The notes under the pieces: generated by a model
The model's database searches: none
What the model saw: only the letters and a program-made list of their open reading frames with translations
What the model was told of the DNA's origin: nothing
Translations under genes and position numbers: made by a program
Origin: an uncultured bacterium
GTDB taxonomy: Bacteria; Bacillota; Clostridia; Lachnospirales; Lachnospiraceae
Reading direction: 5' to 3'
DNA: 64,000 nt
Assembly: GCA_948467735.1 (NCBI GenBank)
Contig: CAOKFN010000010.1
Location: forward strand, 1 to 64,000
In this document: positions 7,510-16,990 of the stretch, piece after piece
How positions within the stretch are numbered: position 1 is the first letter of the stretch
Layout of the letters: each line of letters begins with the position of its first letter

Positions 7510-7537
7510 TTGAAATTATGCATCTATCTGGTATAAT
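7510..7537 (+). promoter_or_regulatory. Promoter of the Uma2-like gene
   Basis: -35 TTGAAA (7510-7515), 16-base spacer, -10 TATAAT (7532-7537), 31 bases before the ATG at 7568. An imperfect inverted repeat (GCATCAATTTCACGAAGC / GCTTGAAATTATGC) overlaps the -35 region. The 320-base gap 7248-7567 holds this and the divergent promoter of gene B, and nothing else I can support. Confidence 0.65.
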
Positions 7538-7567
7538 ATAGACATTAAGGAAAATGAGGTAATAAAA

Positions 7568-8066
7568 ATGGACGCTTCGCCAATCACGGATATTGGCAAT
7601 ACTTCTGTCGAACATTCCTTTATCATCAATAATTTTGTGGTTATGATAGGGCGGCAGATAAAAGATTCCTTATGCCGCGTTTTAGGAGACGGGGTTTCAA
7701 TATCAATGGCGCGAAAATGATGATAAAATCATTATTCCGGACGCTTCTATCAACTGCAATACAAGGGATAGAAAAAATGTCTCTTTGACAGGTATCCCTC
7801 GAATGATTATGGAAGTCTTATCGAATGCGACAGAAGAATACGACCGCGGTGAAAAAATGGAGATTTACCGGAAAGCAGGCGTTTCTGAATATTGGATTGT
7901 TGATTGGAGAAAGAAACGGGTGGAAATCTATTTAAACGACGGGCGAGAAGACGGAACCACATATTTTTATTTATACAAAACCGTTACAGCGGAAAATAAA
8001 GAAGCTTTACAGCTCGTTATGTTTCCCAACTTGAAAACCGATTTTGATGAATTATTTCATTTATGA
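7568..8066 (+). pseudogene. Uma2-family protein, one-base frameshift
   Basis: Uma2 (DUF820) proteins have a PD-(D/E)XK-nuclease-like fold and are abundant in cyanobacteria and some Firmicutes. Here an ATG at 7568 preceded by GAGGT opens a frame with EHSFIINNFVVMIG, stopping at 7718. The next frame continues the family pattern: DDKIIIPDASIN, PRMIMEVLSNATEEYDRGEKM and YRKAGVSEYWIVDW, to a stop at 8066. One extra base in the GGGGTTT run at 7691-7697 explains the break (GTTTCAA for GTTCAA). Restored length would be about 165 residues, somewhat short of the usual 180-200. The frame after the break also has an internal ATG at 7785 but no ribosome binding site. The frameshift is either decay or a sequence error. 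Confidence 0.75.
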
Positions 8067-8081
8067 CAGGAGGAACCCGGC

Positions 8082-8552
8082 ATGTCAATGATAGGAAATT
8101 TCGGATGGTATTCCAAGGATAAGTTTGACGACATTTTAAAACAGGTAAACAATACCCCTGCCGACACAGGGGTTCTGCTAACGGAAATTCACGACAATTT
8201 AGACGAGTCCTCAAATAAATTAATGAATGGCAGATGCTCCGGCGAAATATTCATCGCCCTATTTCAATACTTTAAAGAAGCACACGGGATGGACGTCCGG
8301 GAGAAGATGGCTTCGGCAGGGCTTATAGAAAGCTGGCTCGAAACCACCGGGGATTTTGATATCGTCGTGTTTTATGAAAAAGAAAAGCTTTTGTCATTGG
8401 AAAATACGCTCAATTATGACGAAATCTCACAATACATTAACGAGTTTTATGAAACCGACTGCCAAGACGCGGGACGGACTGCCTGCGAGGCTTTCTTCCA
8501 TAACCTAAAGGAAACGGCGGAGGATAAAGTTCTGATCTGGCATTTGTGCTAG
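8082..8552 (+). CDS. Hypothetical protein, 156 aa
   Basis: A 156-residue soluble protein starting MSMIGNFGWYSK, with AGGAGG eight bases before the ATG at 8082 and only 15 bases after the Uma2 stop, so the two are probably one transcript. It is mixed alpha/beta by composition; the middle (EIFIALFQYFKEA...) and the FDIVVFYEKEKL segment are the most patterned parts. The opening residues recall YfbM/DUF1877-type proteins, but the rest does not clearly fit, so I leave it unassigned. Confidence 0.75.
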   Translation: MSMIGNFGWYSKDKFDDILKQVNNTPADTGVLLTEIHDNLDESSNKLMNGRCSGEIFIALFQYFKEAHGMDVREKMASAGLIESWLETTGDFDIVVFYEKEKLLSLENTLNYDEISQYINEFYETDCQDAGRTACEAFFHNLKETAEDKVLIWHLC

Positions 8553-8658
8553 TCCTCCAATTAGACGTCAGCGCTGTGGGCCGCATGGTTCGCGCAGGCA
8601 AATACCTCCTGCCCGAGCCGTGCGGAATTTCCACGGCAATAGGGCGTCAGTACACCAA

Positions 8659-8816
8659 TCATACATCGAAAGTATTCAAATAATCCAAGTATTCCGTTCC
8701 ATGACAGCCCAAATCCATCATTTCATAGGTTTGAATCAATTCCTCCTTATCAATATCGCACTCACCGCCAAACGGAAGCACATACAGCCCCCCGCCGTCC
8801 GCTCCTTTGTTGTCAT
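8659..8816 (-). pseudogene. Small broken ORF downstream of kinase
   Basis: AGGAGGAAAGCAG precedes an ATG at 8816, seven bases past the kinase stop, but that frame closes after 26 codons. The neighbouring frame stays open to the stop at 8659 and reads as a plausible acidic peptide (LYVLPFGGECDIDKEEL, then QTYEMMDLGCHGTEYLDY). A one-base indel near the start would join them into a protein of about 52 residues. The rest of the 8553-8827 gap shows only a weak GC hairpin around 8620. No family recognised. Confidence 0.35.
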
Positions 8817-8827
8817 CTGCTTTCCTC

Positions 8828-11320
8828 CTAGTTTTTCACTGCCTGCCCCTGTTCCGCCCTGCCTTTGACATGCCAAGTGGTCGTCACCTTAAACAAATCC
8901 CCGTCCACCTCCAGCTCCAGCGTGCCGCCCTGAAGCTCCATAAAGCTCTTGGCAATGGCAAGCCCAAGCCCGCTGCCCTCCGTATTGCGGGACGCGTTTC
9001 CCCGCACAAAACGTTCGGTCAGCTCGGAGGCCTCCACTGTAATCTCTTGGGCGGAAATATTCTTTAACGTGATAACCACCGTATCGTCGATGCGGAAACC
9101 GTTGACATAGACCCTCGTCCCCGGCAGGGCATATTTCGCGATATTTCCGAATAGATTCTCATAAATCCGGAAGGTCTTCTGGCTGTCCAAGGGAAGAATC
9201 ACCTTTTCCTCCGTCAGATTCAATCTCACATCCAAGCCGGAAGCGCTGATTTTATCGGACATTTCAAAGGACACCTGTTTCACCAGATTCATAATGTCCA
9301 CATCCATGATATTCAGCGTGATATTCTGGGAATTGGCCTTGCTGAACTCAAACAAGTCTTCAATCAGGCTTTTCAGCCGCAGGGATTTGCGTTCCAGTAT
9401 CTCCAGATATTCCGCCCTCTGTTCTTCGGTCACATCCCCCTTCTTCAACAGGTTCACATAAGTGATGATGGCCGTCAGAGGAGTTTTCAGGTCATGGGAC
9501 ATATTTGTGACAAGCTCCGTCTTAATCCGCTGGCTCCTGACCTCCATGGTCACGGCCTTTTTCAGCCCTTCCTGAATCTTGTATATCTCGTTGCGGAAAG
9601 GCTCAAACACACCCAGATCTTCCGTAATCGCCCCGTTCAGATTGCCGTCCGCGATTTCATTCATCGCTCTGAAAAGGGTCCGGTATTTCTCCTGCAGATC
9701 GCTGACATACTTTCTCAAAATCAAATAAACCACCAGAGAATACGCCACGGTCACTGCCAGACCGCCCAGCCACAGGCAGCTGATAAAGAAAAGAATCAGC
9801 GCGTTTGCCGCCACAATCTTCAAAATGGTTTTGTGGGCGTCCTTGGTCAAATCCAAATGCACCACCGCTTCGTATCCCCCAATCACCTTTCTCTTTACAA
9901 AAGGAAAGAAACGGTAAATCAAGCTTCTCTGCTTCACGTATTTTTTAATTCCCAGCCCCCTGACCGCTCTGGCGCAGATGCCCAGATACCAGCCGGCAAA
10001 TAAAAACAACGCAATCACCAGCAGATTCAAAACATCCACCAGAAAGTCCGCCGTCTGGCCCCCAAGACCCAGATACTCTCTGGCCGCCTTATAAGTCCTG
10101 CCGCTGGCTGTATAGGCAATCAGCGCCACCACCCTGTCCGCAGCAGCCGCCGCGCCGATGCCGACCATACAGAGCGCCTCAAAGGGGAAGGCACATACCC
10201 TGTTCTCACGCCATGGCTCCGCCCTTTTGGGTATGGGCGCCAAAAATCCCAGACAGATCATGCCGAACAGGCACATTAAAATGATTCCGCTTGTTCCGCT
10301 CGTCCAATATGCCTCTACCACGGCGTTTTCGTAGCTATAATCATAGTAGGAAAAACTATAACCATTTACCGCGAAATACCCCCCCCATTTTCCAAAATCA
10401 TCCCCCAGCCCCCTCTTTGTCCAAGCATCTCTGGAAATCGCGAACGTCACGGTGCAGTCCACAGGCGTCTTCAATCTGCCAAACTCCCTGAACTTGACCG
10501 TCAGGCCCTCCATGGTATCATTGCGAATCACCTCATTGGCATATTTCCGAATCTGGCTCTCATCCATGCCGCATATGGTATCTCCGATGGTCACGTTCCC
10601 GACGCTGTCAAAATGAAAACTCAGGAGGAAATACTGCTCGTCAATTTTCCTGTTTCTATCGGAAGAAGACATATTTGTGATATATTTTCCGGTGATGTCG
10701 TCCTGAATAATATAATCATAATTACTGTTCAGACTCCGAAAATGTTCATCCATCTTCTGAAAATATTCGTCCAAATGTCCCAGCTCGCTCAGCATACTCT
10801 CGCAATCGGAATATGTGAGAACCGCTGTTCTTCCCGTTTCGGCCCCGTCCGTTCCCCCAACGGCCTCCGCTCCTTCACCTGCCTGCGCCCTTTCGCCGCC
10901 GTCTAGGGTTTCCTCCCTTTCCTCCTGCTCCCGCAGGTAATTCTGGTATTCCCTCAGCCGCTCTTCCTCCAAAATCCACCGTTTCTCCTCCTCTATCTCC
11001 AGATAGAGGGCCTTATAGCTGAGCTGTTCTTTATATTGGGCGTTATATAAATCCCGATAGAGCAGATAACAGTTCTGATACAGCCATGAGATATTGTCCC
11101 CGTTTTCTATGGGACTGCTCAGGCTTTTCTCCGCATTTGTACGGAACACTCCATAAAAGCACTGAAGCACCAGCGCACAGAACACGCTGAGCGCAAGCCC
11201 CATAAACGCCCACTGCCATTTCCCATCTTTGACCGGCCCGCCCTTGTACGCCTTATTTGATATCACAGGCTCCTGAAATACCGGTTTATTCTGCTTTTTA
11301 TTCTTTCCCAACAGTCCCAT
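8828..11320 (-). CDS. Sensor histidine kinase, VanS/PhoR type
   Basis: An 830-residue membrane kinase. A first membrane helix at about residues 37-57 is followed by a large extracytoplasmic region (about 60-350) with a Glu/Arg-rich coiled segment near 115-145, then several membrane helices between about 350 and 530. The dimerisation box NMSHDLKTPLTAI has the phospho-acceptor at His609. The ATPase domain shows YENLFGNIAKYA (N box) and GSGLGLAI (G box). The N-box pattern FGNIAKYA, with the usual NA replaced by NI, is also seen in kinase 30254-32581. It is transcribed with, and 109 bases after, its response regulator (11430-12140). The stimulus is unknown; the large ectodomain suggests an envelope or peptide signal. 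Confidence 0.93.
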   Translation of the reverse strand: MGLLGKNKKQNKPVFQEPVISNKAYKGGPVKDGKWQWAFMGLALSVFCALVLQCFYGVFRTNAEKSLSSPIENGDNISWLYQNCYLLYRDLYNAQYKEQLSYKALYLEIEEEKRWILEEERLREYQNYLREQEEREETLDGGERAQAGEGAEAVGGTDGAETGRTAVLTYSDCESMLSELGHLDEYFQKMDEHFRSLNSNYDYIIQDDITGKYITNMSSSDRNRKIDEQYFLLSFHFDSVGNVTIGDTICGMDESQIRKYANEVIRNDTMEGLTVKFREFGRLKTPVDCTVTFAISRDAWTKRGLGDDFGKWGGYFAVNGYSFSYYDYSYENAVVEAYWTSGTSGIILMCLFGMICLGFLAPIPKRAEPWRENRVCAFPFEALCMVGIGAAAAADRVVALIAYTASGRTYKAAREYLGLGGQTADFLVDVLNLLVIALFLFAGWYLGICARAVRGLGIKKYVKQRSLIYRFFPFVKRKVIGGYEAVVHLDLTKDAHKTILKIVAANALILFFISCLWLGGLAVTVAYSLVVYLILRKYVSDLQEKYRTLFRAMNEIADGNLNGAITEDLGVFEPFRNEIYKIQEGLKKAVTMEVRSQRIKTELVTNMSHDLKTPLTAIITYVNLLKKGDVTEEQRAEYLEILERKSLRLKSLIEDLFEFSKANSQNITLNIMDVDIMNLVKQVSFEMSDKISASGLDVRLNLTEEKVILPLDSQKTFRIYENLFGNIAKYALPGTRVYVNGFRIDDTVVITLKNISAQEITVEASELTERFVRGNASRNTEGSGLGLAIAKSFMELQGGTLELEVDGDLFKVTTTWHVKGRAEQGQAVKN

Positions 11321-11429
11321 GTAACCCCTTCCTAGCCAAAGCTCTGCAATGCCGATGATAAAATCCTCCTGATTATTGCTGCTTACTGCTGTCCGTTACT
11401 TCTATTTGCTGTCGTCCGCTTCTGCCTGT

Positions 11430-12140
11430 TTACTGCCTGTCGATCTTATATCCCACGCCCCATACCACTTTCAGATATTTGGGATTCTTAGGGTCAATCT
11501 CTATTTTCTCCCGAATATTTCTCACATGTACCATGATGGTGTCCGTATTGACAGCTTTCTCGTTCCATATCCTCTCATAAATCTCATCCGCCGAAAACAC
11601 CCTGCCCGGATTTTTGATGAGAAGCTGCACAATCTTGAATTCCATGGGCGTCAATTTTACCGGCTCCCCGTCCACCGTTACTTCCACCGTATCCTCGTTC
11701 AGCTCCAGTCCCCCTATGGTATAGACATGATCCTTATTCCCATCCTCCTTTAAAGCGGACAGATACTTAGAATATCTGCGCAGATGGGAATTCACCCTTG
11801 CCAGAAGTTCCAGCGGCGTAAAAGGCTTTGTCACATAATCATCCGCCCCCATGTTCAATCCCATGATTTTATCCACCTCTTCGGACTTGGCGGATAGCAT
11901 GATCACAGGGAACTCATATTCCATGGAACGCAGTTTCATCAACATGGAGACGCCGTCCATCACCGGCATCATGATATCCACAATGGCAAGATGAATTTCC
12001 TCCTGTTCGATTACCTTTAATCCCTCGGCTCCGTCCGCGGCCTGATACACTTCATATCCCTGATTTCTCAGGTATATTTCAATGCCTTCTCTGATATCCT
12101 TGTCGTCCTCCACCACTAAAACATGATATTTCTGTTCCAT
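11430..12140 (-). CDS. Response regulator, OmpR/PhoB family
   Basis: A 236-residue regulator with an N-terminal receiver domain (acid pocket EDD at 11-13, phospho-acceptor Asp55 in IVDIMMPVMDG, Lys in MLSAKSEE) and a C-terminal winged-helix DNA-binding domain (PMEFKIVQLLIKNPGRVFS; IMVHVRNIREKIE). The frame is open to 12299, but the family N terminus begins at ATG 12140 (MEQKYHVLVVEDD), where GGGAGGGAG lies upstream. It precedes the kinase 8828-11320 and is surely its partner. Confidence 0.95.
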   Translation of the reverse strand: MEQKYHVLVVEDDKDIREGIEIYLRNQGYEVYQAADGAEGLKVIEQEEIHLAIVDIMMPVMDGVSMLMKLRSMEYEFPVIMLSAKSEEVDKIMGLNMGADDYVTKPFTPLELLARVNSHLRRYSKYLSALKEDGNKDHVYTIGGLELNEDTVEVTVDGEPVKLTPMEFKIVQLLIKNPGRVFSADEIYERIWNEKAVNTDTIMVHVRNIREKIEIDPKNPKYLKVVWGVGYKIDRQ

Positions 12141-12385
12141 GTATGTATCTCCCTCCCTGCCCTTCTGCGGCACAAACCATAGAAACCCTTTTGATAAGGC
12201 GGTTTCCCATAGCCTTAAATAATAAGATTTTTTCTCGCAATGCATGCCGTGGAATACAGGAAGGCAGCTTTGATTACATACGCATCCTTTGCGCTGCATT
12301 CAGTAATAGAAACTGTTTTTCGTCCCTATCGTCAATTGATGCTTACGGAATTTGGTTTCAAATCCAATCACAGATTTCCGTATTC

Positions 12386-13636
12386 TCAGATACGTCCCGG
12401 AAGCAGATGTATACTGCGCTTTTTTTGTCCTCCGTTTTCCACCGCAGAGCGCTTTTCTTCTATCATCTCATTATAATAATGAACCGCCTTAAAGGCAACT
12501 GTTTCTTCTTTGTAAAGGGCTGCTGTCTGAAACGCTTTTTCCGCCATGGCATGATAATTCATCTTCCCTGCATGCCCTGCGGCGTTCTCCCCCGCAGGCA
12601 CGCTTTCCAAGAATTCCGTCAGTCTGCGGGCGTATTCTTCCGTATCCTCCTTTGTCAGAATTCCGTTCACGCCGTCCTCCACCAGATCCTCCACGCCCGT
12701 AGCCCGCACCGCAATCACTGGCGCCGCTCCGGCAAAAGCTTCCAGCACCACAATTCCCTGGGTCTCTGTCTTAGAGGCGAAGATAAAACCATCCGCGCCC
12801 TTAAAATAAGGCGCTATCCTGTCATTGGGAATCGAACCCGTAAATACCACCGTATCCTCCAGCCCAAGCCTGACGCTATACTTGCCAAGCGACTCCCTGT
12901 CCGGGCCGTCCCCTGCCATAAGCACACGGAAAGGCCTGCCATAGAGAGCTTTTACCCGCGCCAGACTCTCCAGAAGAAATGTCACATTTTTTTCATGGGC
13001 CATTCTGGATACCGTCAACAGCATGGGCATCCCCTCGGCTCCGTACTGCCTGCGGATTTCATCTCCCCCGGCGCTGCTCACCATAAAATTCTGCTGTTCA
13101 ATACCGGTGGGAAGAATTCCTGTTTTTCGAGGTTCCACCCTGCACTGATTGATCAGATACTGCCGCATGCCTGCGGTGGGTGCGAATACAAAATCGCAGT
13201 GCTTCAAAAAAGCCCGCATCCAGCCAATCATAATACCGTCAAATTTCATAAAATTCCCCGTATAACAGCGCAGGTACTGCTCATATCTGGTATGATACGT
13301 GAACGCCAGCGGAATATTGTATTTACGCGATAAATACACCGCCGTCCTGCCTATGAGCACAGGATGATGCACATGAATCACATCATAGGTATTTTTCTTA
13401 AATTCTTCCTCTATTCTGCTGTCAAAAGGATTTGGCAGCACTATTCCCCCGATAAAATGATTCAGACAGGTGCTGTAACGGAATACATTTTCTTCTTCCT
13501 GCTGTTCCCGATACGTAGGCGCGAAAATCGTGACCTGATGCCCCAGCGCTTCCAGTCCCTTTGCCAGCCGCTCTATGGAAATCGGAACCCCTCCCATCAT
13601 CGGTTTATAATTATTCGTCATCAGTGCAATTCTCAT
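12386..13636 (-). CDS. GT4 glycosyltransferase
   Basis: A 416-residue two-domain GT-B enzyme. The N terminus, MRIALMTNNYKPMMGGVPIS, and the C-terminal EX7E-like segment (SKTETQGIVVLEAFAGAAPV) are those of GT4 enzymes of the diglucosyl-diacylglycerol synthase/UgtP-like or 1,2-diacylglycerol 3-glucosyltransferase group, which add sugars to membrane diacylglycerol. That acceptor is inference from the family: LTVSRMAHEKN and the HHPVLIGRTAVYL region fit, but other acceptors are possible. AGGGGGT lies before the ATG at 13636. The 49-base gap to the DedA gene suggests one envelope-related operon. Confidence 0.88.
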   Translation of the reverse strand: MRIALMTNNYKPMMGGVPISIERLAKGLEALGHQVTIFAPTYREQQEEENVFRYSTCLNHFIGGIVLPNPFDSRIEEEFKKNTYDVIHVHHPVLIGRTAVYLSRKYNIPLAFTYHTRYEQYLRCYTGNFMKFDGIMIGWMRAFLKHCDFVFAPTAGMRQYLINQCRVEPRKTGILPTGIEQQNFMVSSAGGDEIRRQYGAEGMPMLLTVSRMAHEKNVTFLLESLARVKALYGRPFRVLMAGDGPDRESLGKYSVRLGLEDTVVFTGSIPNDRIAPYFKGADGFIFASKTETQGIVVLEAFAGAAPVIAVRATGVEDLVEDGVNGILTKEDTEEYARRLTEFLESVPAGENAAGHAGKMNYHAMAEKAFQTAALYKEETVAFKAVHYYNEMIEEKRSAVENGGQKKRSIHLLPGRI

Positions 13637-13685
13637 TTTTATACCCCCTATGCGCTTTCGTACACATGCCAGTCAAGAAGTTCCC

Positions 13686-14201
13686 TTATGCAATCCCCAA
13701 CAATTGAAATACCTGCTCTCCAAGGACATATCCCGCCCCTACGAACACAAAATTCCAGATAAAAATGCCGCAGGTGGAACTGATAATATATTTCAGCAGA
13801 TCCATCTTAATGACTCCCGCGGGAATGGATACAATGGTCCGTATCATGGGAAGCAGTTTTCCCACAAATACGCCGATACAGCCTTTCTGGCGAATCCACT
13901 CCAGATTTTTCTCAAGAACTTCTTTCTGCTTGGGGAATTTCTTCGTATAAGCGTTCAAAAACACCTCGCCGCCCTTGCGTCCCAGCGCGTACAGCGCAAG
14001 GCTTCCCAACAGTCCTGCCGCCACCGTAATCACCATCACCCAGAAAAAATTGATATTGCCCTTCGCCGCCATAATTCCTGAAAGGGGCATGATCACTCCC
14101 GCCGGAAACCCGGGCAGATTTAAGTATTCCAAAAATACAATCACGAATATGGCAATGGCGCCATATCGTGTAAAATAATAAGTTAACGTGGCAGCATCCA
14201 T
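13686..14201 (-). CDS. DedA family membrane protein
   Basis: A 171-residue integral membrane protein with the DedA/VTT signature: a re-entrant N-terminal segment with E-Y-x-N-x-P-x-x-P-G near residues 25-40 and FVGKLLPMIRTIVSIPAG near 112-130. DedA proteins act in lipid carrier recycling (undecaprenyl phosphate or phosphatidylethanolamine translocation) and membrane homeostasis. It is slightly shorter than the usual ~200 residues, mainly at the C terminus. GAGGAGGAG precedes the ATG. It is upstream of, and probably co-transcribed with, the GT4 glycosyltransferase. Confidence 0.9.
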   Translation of the reverse strand: MDAATLTYYFTRYGAIAIFVIVFLEYLNLPGFPAGVIMPLSGIMAAKGNINFFWVMVITVAAGLLGSLALYALGRKGGEVFLNAYTKKFPKQKEVLEKNLEWIRQKGCIGVFVGKLLPMIRTIVSIPAGVIKMDLLKYIISSTCGIFIWNFVFVGAGYVLGEQVFQLLGIA

Positions 14202-14364
14202 CTAACAGCTCCTCCTCATCTTTGAAAACATAGGCCGATCCGCCCGTATCCTTTTCTCATATCTGAATATTGTCAAAAGTAAACATTTTCCGGTCCGAAT
14301 ACCCTTTCACACGTCCTAAAAAATAGTATATGGATGAAATATAAACTACAACCACATAGAATCC

Positions 14365-15711
14365 TCAAGAATTCCTAAAGATATTATTAGAAAATAGGTA
14401 AAGCACCCCCGCCGCATCCGCCAGAAACCAGCCGATGGGAATCGCACACCAGATTCCCCAGACGCCAATCCGGGGAATGGGAGCAAGCACATAGGCCAGA
14501 AGCACTCTCGTCCCAAGAGAAATCACCGTCAGCACCAGCGACATTTCGGGCTTGTTGATTCCTCTGTAATACCCGTACAATAAAAACAAAAGCCCGATGC
14601 CGCAGTAAAATGCGCCTTCCACCCGCAGATACCCCACGCCCGCCGTAATAATTTCCGTCTCTTCGGCGTCCACAAACAGACTCATCAAATTTCCCGCGGC
14701 CGCAAAAACAAATACCGATACCGCCGCACAAAACAGCATGGACACTTTGACCGCGCCCATCATGCCCTTTCTCACCCTGTCTTGTTCCCCGGCGCCGTGA
14801 TTCTGGGAGATAAACAAGGAAAATGCATTGCCGAATTCCTGCGCCGGCATATATGCGAACGAATCAATTTTTACCGCCGCCGCAAAAGCAGCCATGACCG
14901 CCGCCCCAAAGCTGTTCACCAGTCCCTGCACCATCAAAATACCAAAATTCATCACGGACTGCTGAAGGGAAGACGCCGCCGCAAACCGGAGGCATTCCCC
15001 CGCGCCGCTTTTATTCACTTTAAAGTATGGCTTATGAAAACGCAGCAGCGGCTCCTTCGCCCAAGCATAAATTCCCAGCCCCACGCCCGATACCGCCTGC
15101 GAAAGAATCGTAGCCCACGCCGCTCCGCCGATTCCCCATTCGCACACCACCACAAAAAGCAGATCCAGCACAATATTGAGCACTGCGGTACTTCCCAGAA
15201 AATACAAAGGCACCACGGAATTTCCCAGCGCCCGCAGCAGATAGGCAAAAAAATTGTACAAAAAAACAAAGACAAGTCCCATAAAGATAATCCACACATA
15301 AGTCCTCATCATATCCATCAGCTCCGCAGGCACCTGAAGAAGCCGCAGAATCGGATTGCAGAATCCCATGGCAAGCAGATTCAACACCGCCGTCACACTG
15401 CCAATCAAAAGAAAAGACATATGCATGCTGCCCTTCATCCGCTCCTCTTCCTTTTTTCCGTAATAATAAGAAAACAGCGCTCCGCTCCCCATGCACATGC
15501 CGATTTGAACAGAGTTGAGAAAAGTCATCAATGTATAAGCGGAACCCACTGCCGCCAGAGCATCCGCTCCTAGGAATCGACCCACAATCAGCGTATCCGC
15601 CACATTATACAGCTGCTGCAGGAGATTTCCCAAGATCATGGGCCCCGCAAACAGCAGCATGGTTCCGGTGACATTTCCCTGTGTCAAATCCTTTTTCATC
15701 CCTGTCTTCAT
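14365..15711 (-). CDS. MATE family efflux transporter
   Basis: A 448-residue twelve-helix MATE protein: TQGNVTGTMLLFAGPMILGN at the N terminus, then GRFLGADALAAVGSA near residue 45, and a matching second half from about 235. The open frame extends to 15903, but that extension is the ilvC terminator read in frame. The true start is the ATG at 15711 (GGAAGG upstream), or the internal ATG four codons later. The protein closest in this window by layout is 103-1461; the substrate is unknown. It lies downstream of the ilv genes but is separated from them by a good terminator. Confidence 0.92.
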   Translation of the reverse strand: MKTGMKKDLTQGNVTGTMLLFAGPMILGNLLQQLYNVADTLIVGRFLGADALAAVGSAYTLMTFLNSVQIGMCMGSGALFSYYYGKKEEERMKGSMHMSFLLIGSVTAVLNLLAMGFCNPILRLLQVPAELMDMMRTYVWIIFMGLVFVFLYNFFAYLLRALGNSVVPLYFLGSTAVLNIVLDLLFVVVCEWGIGGAAWATILSQAVSGVGLGIYAWAKEPLLRFHKPYFKVNKSGAGECLRFAAASSLQQSVMNFGILMVQGLVNSFGAAVMAAFAAAVKIDSFAYMPAQEFGNAFSLFISQNHGAGEQDRVRKGMMGAVKVSMLFCAAVSVFVFAAAGNLMSLFVDAEETEIITAGVGYLRVEGAFYCGIGLLFLLYGYYRGINKPEMSLVLTVISLGTRVLLAYVLAPIPRIGVWGIWCAIPIGWFLADAAGVLYLFSNNIFRNS

Positions 15712-15805
15712 TCCGCTTTCCTTCCATTTTTCCTTCCGCTGCTTGTCCTTAGCGCGGCGCAGACGCAGATTCTCTTTCCGGCAATGCAGACCCTTCGCCG
15801 CATCG

Positions 15806-15840
15806 AAAAAAGGCAGAGCATACCTCTTGTACACTCTGCC
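15806..15840 (-). terminator. Terminator of the ilv transcript
   Basis: On the minus strand GGCAGAG (15840-15834), a 15-base loop, CTCTGCC (15818-15812) and then six T, 66 bases past the ilvC stop: a classical rho-independent terminator. Confidence 0.85.
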
Positions 15841-15905
15841 CCGAATTCCTCCGTTTTGTTCTGCTTGAACTGTATGTCCGTCCTCCCTGCATTCTACAGC
15901 CAAGC

Positions 15906-16925
15906 TTAATTGTTGATCAGCTTGTCTTCCTCATTGTTCCAGCTGTAGAGCTTCCTGATTTCCTCTCCCACTTTCTCAGCGGGATGCTCGGACGCCAGTT
16001 TTCTCATAGCCTTAAAGTGAACCTGCTTTCCTGCCGGGGACATATCAAGCAGGAATTCCTTCGCAAAGCTTCCGTCCTGAATATCGCTGAGGATTTTCTT
16101 CATTGTCTTCTTGGTCTCTTCGGTAATCAGCTTGGGACCTGTAATATAATCGCCGTATTCCGCCGTATTGGATATGGAATATCTCATGCCGGCAAAGCCG
16201 CTCTGATAAATCAAATCCACAATCAGCTTCATCTCATGGATGCACTCAAAATATGCGTTCCTCTCGTCATAGCCCGCCTCAACCAAGGTCTCGAACCCGG
16301 CCTGCATCAGCGCGCACACGCCGCCGCACAAAACTGCCTGCTCGCCGAACAAATCCGTCTCCGTCTCCGTGCGGAACGTGGTCTCCAAAACGCCCGCCCT
16401 CGCGCCGCCGATACCCAGAGCGTAAGCCAGCGCGATATCCTGCGCCTTGCCCGTTGCATCCTGCTCCACCGCAATCAGACAGGGCACGCCCTTTCCTTCC
16501 TGATACTCGCTCCTTACGGTATGTCCGGGTCCCTTGGGAGCGATCATGGTCACATCCACATCCGCGGGGGGCACGATGCAGCCGAAATGAATATTAAATC
16601 CATGGGCGAACATTAACATATTGCCCGCCTCCAGATTGGGCTCGATATCCTTTTTGTAGAGATCCGCCTGCTTCTCATCATTGATCAGAATCATGATAAT
16701 GTCAGCCTTTTGGGCCGCCTCCGCCGCAGTGTATACCTCAAATCCCTGCTTTACCGCCTTATCCCAAGATTTAGAGCCCTCGTACAGACCGATAATCACA
16801 TGGCATCCCGAATCCTTGAGATTCAGCGCATGCGCATGTCCCTGACTGCCGTAACCGATAATTGCGATTGTCTTACCCTCCAGCATGGACAAATTGCAAT
16901 CTTCCTGATAAAAAATCTTTGCCAT
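15906..16925 (-). CDS. ilvC: Ketol-acid reductoisomerase
   Basis: IlvC (339 residues, short class I form) converts acetolactate or acetohydroxybutyrate to the dihydroxy acid using NADPH and Mg2+. The Rossmann motif IIGYGSQGHAHALNLKDSG is near residues 20-38, and the metal-binding acids are in the C-terminal knotted domain (DLFGEQAVLCGG, about 190-201, and CIHEMKLIVDLIYQSG about 228). The start has CGGAGG 8 bases upstream. It is the last gene of ilvB - ilvN - ilvN - ilvC, with a terminator immediately after. Confidence 0.97.
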   Translation of the reverse strand: MAKIFYQEDCNLSMLEGKTIAIIGYGSQGHAHALNLKDSGCHVIIGLYEGSKSWDKAVKQGFEVYTAAEAAQKADIIMILINDEKQADLYKKDIEPNLEAGNMLMFAHGFNIHFGCIVPPADVDVTMIAPKGPGHTVRSEYQEGKGVPCLIAVEQDATGKAQDIALAYALGIGGARAGVLETTFRTETETDLFGEQAVLCGGVCALMQAGFETLVEAGYDERNAYFECIHEMKLIVDLIYQSGFAGMRYSISNTAEYGDYITGPKLITEETKKTMKKILSDIQDGSFAKEFLLDMSPAGKQVHFKAMRKLASEHPAEKVGEEIRKLYSWNNEEDKLINN

Positions 16926-16990
16926 TTTTCATTCCTCCGTTTTTGTCTCAAATATTTATAACTGACAGGATTACCGAACTAACCCTGGAG

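Noticed and set aside
14365..15903. Longer MATE protein starting at 15903
   Set aside because: The extra 64 codons translate the ilvC terminator and leader; a ribosome binding site and family N terminus are at 15711.
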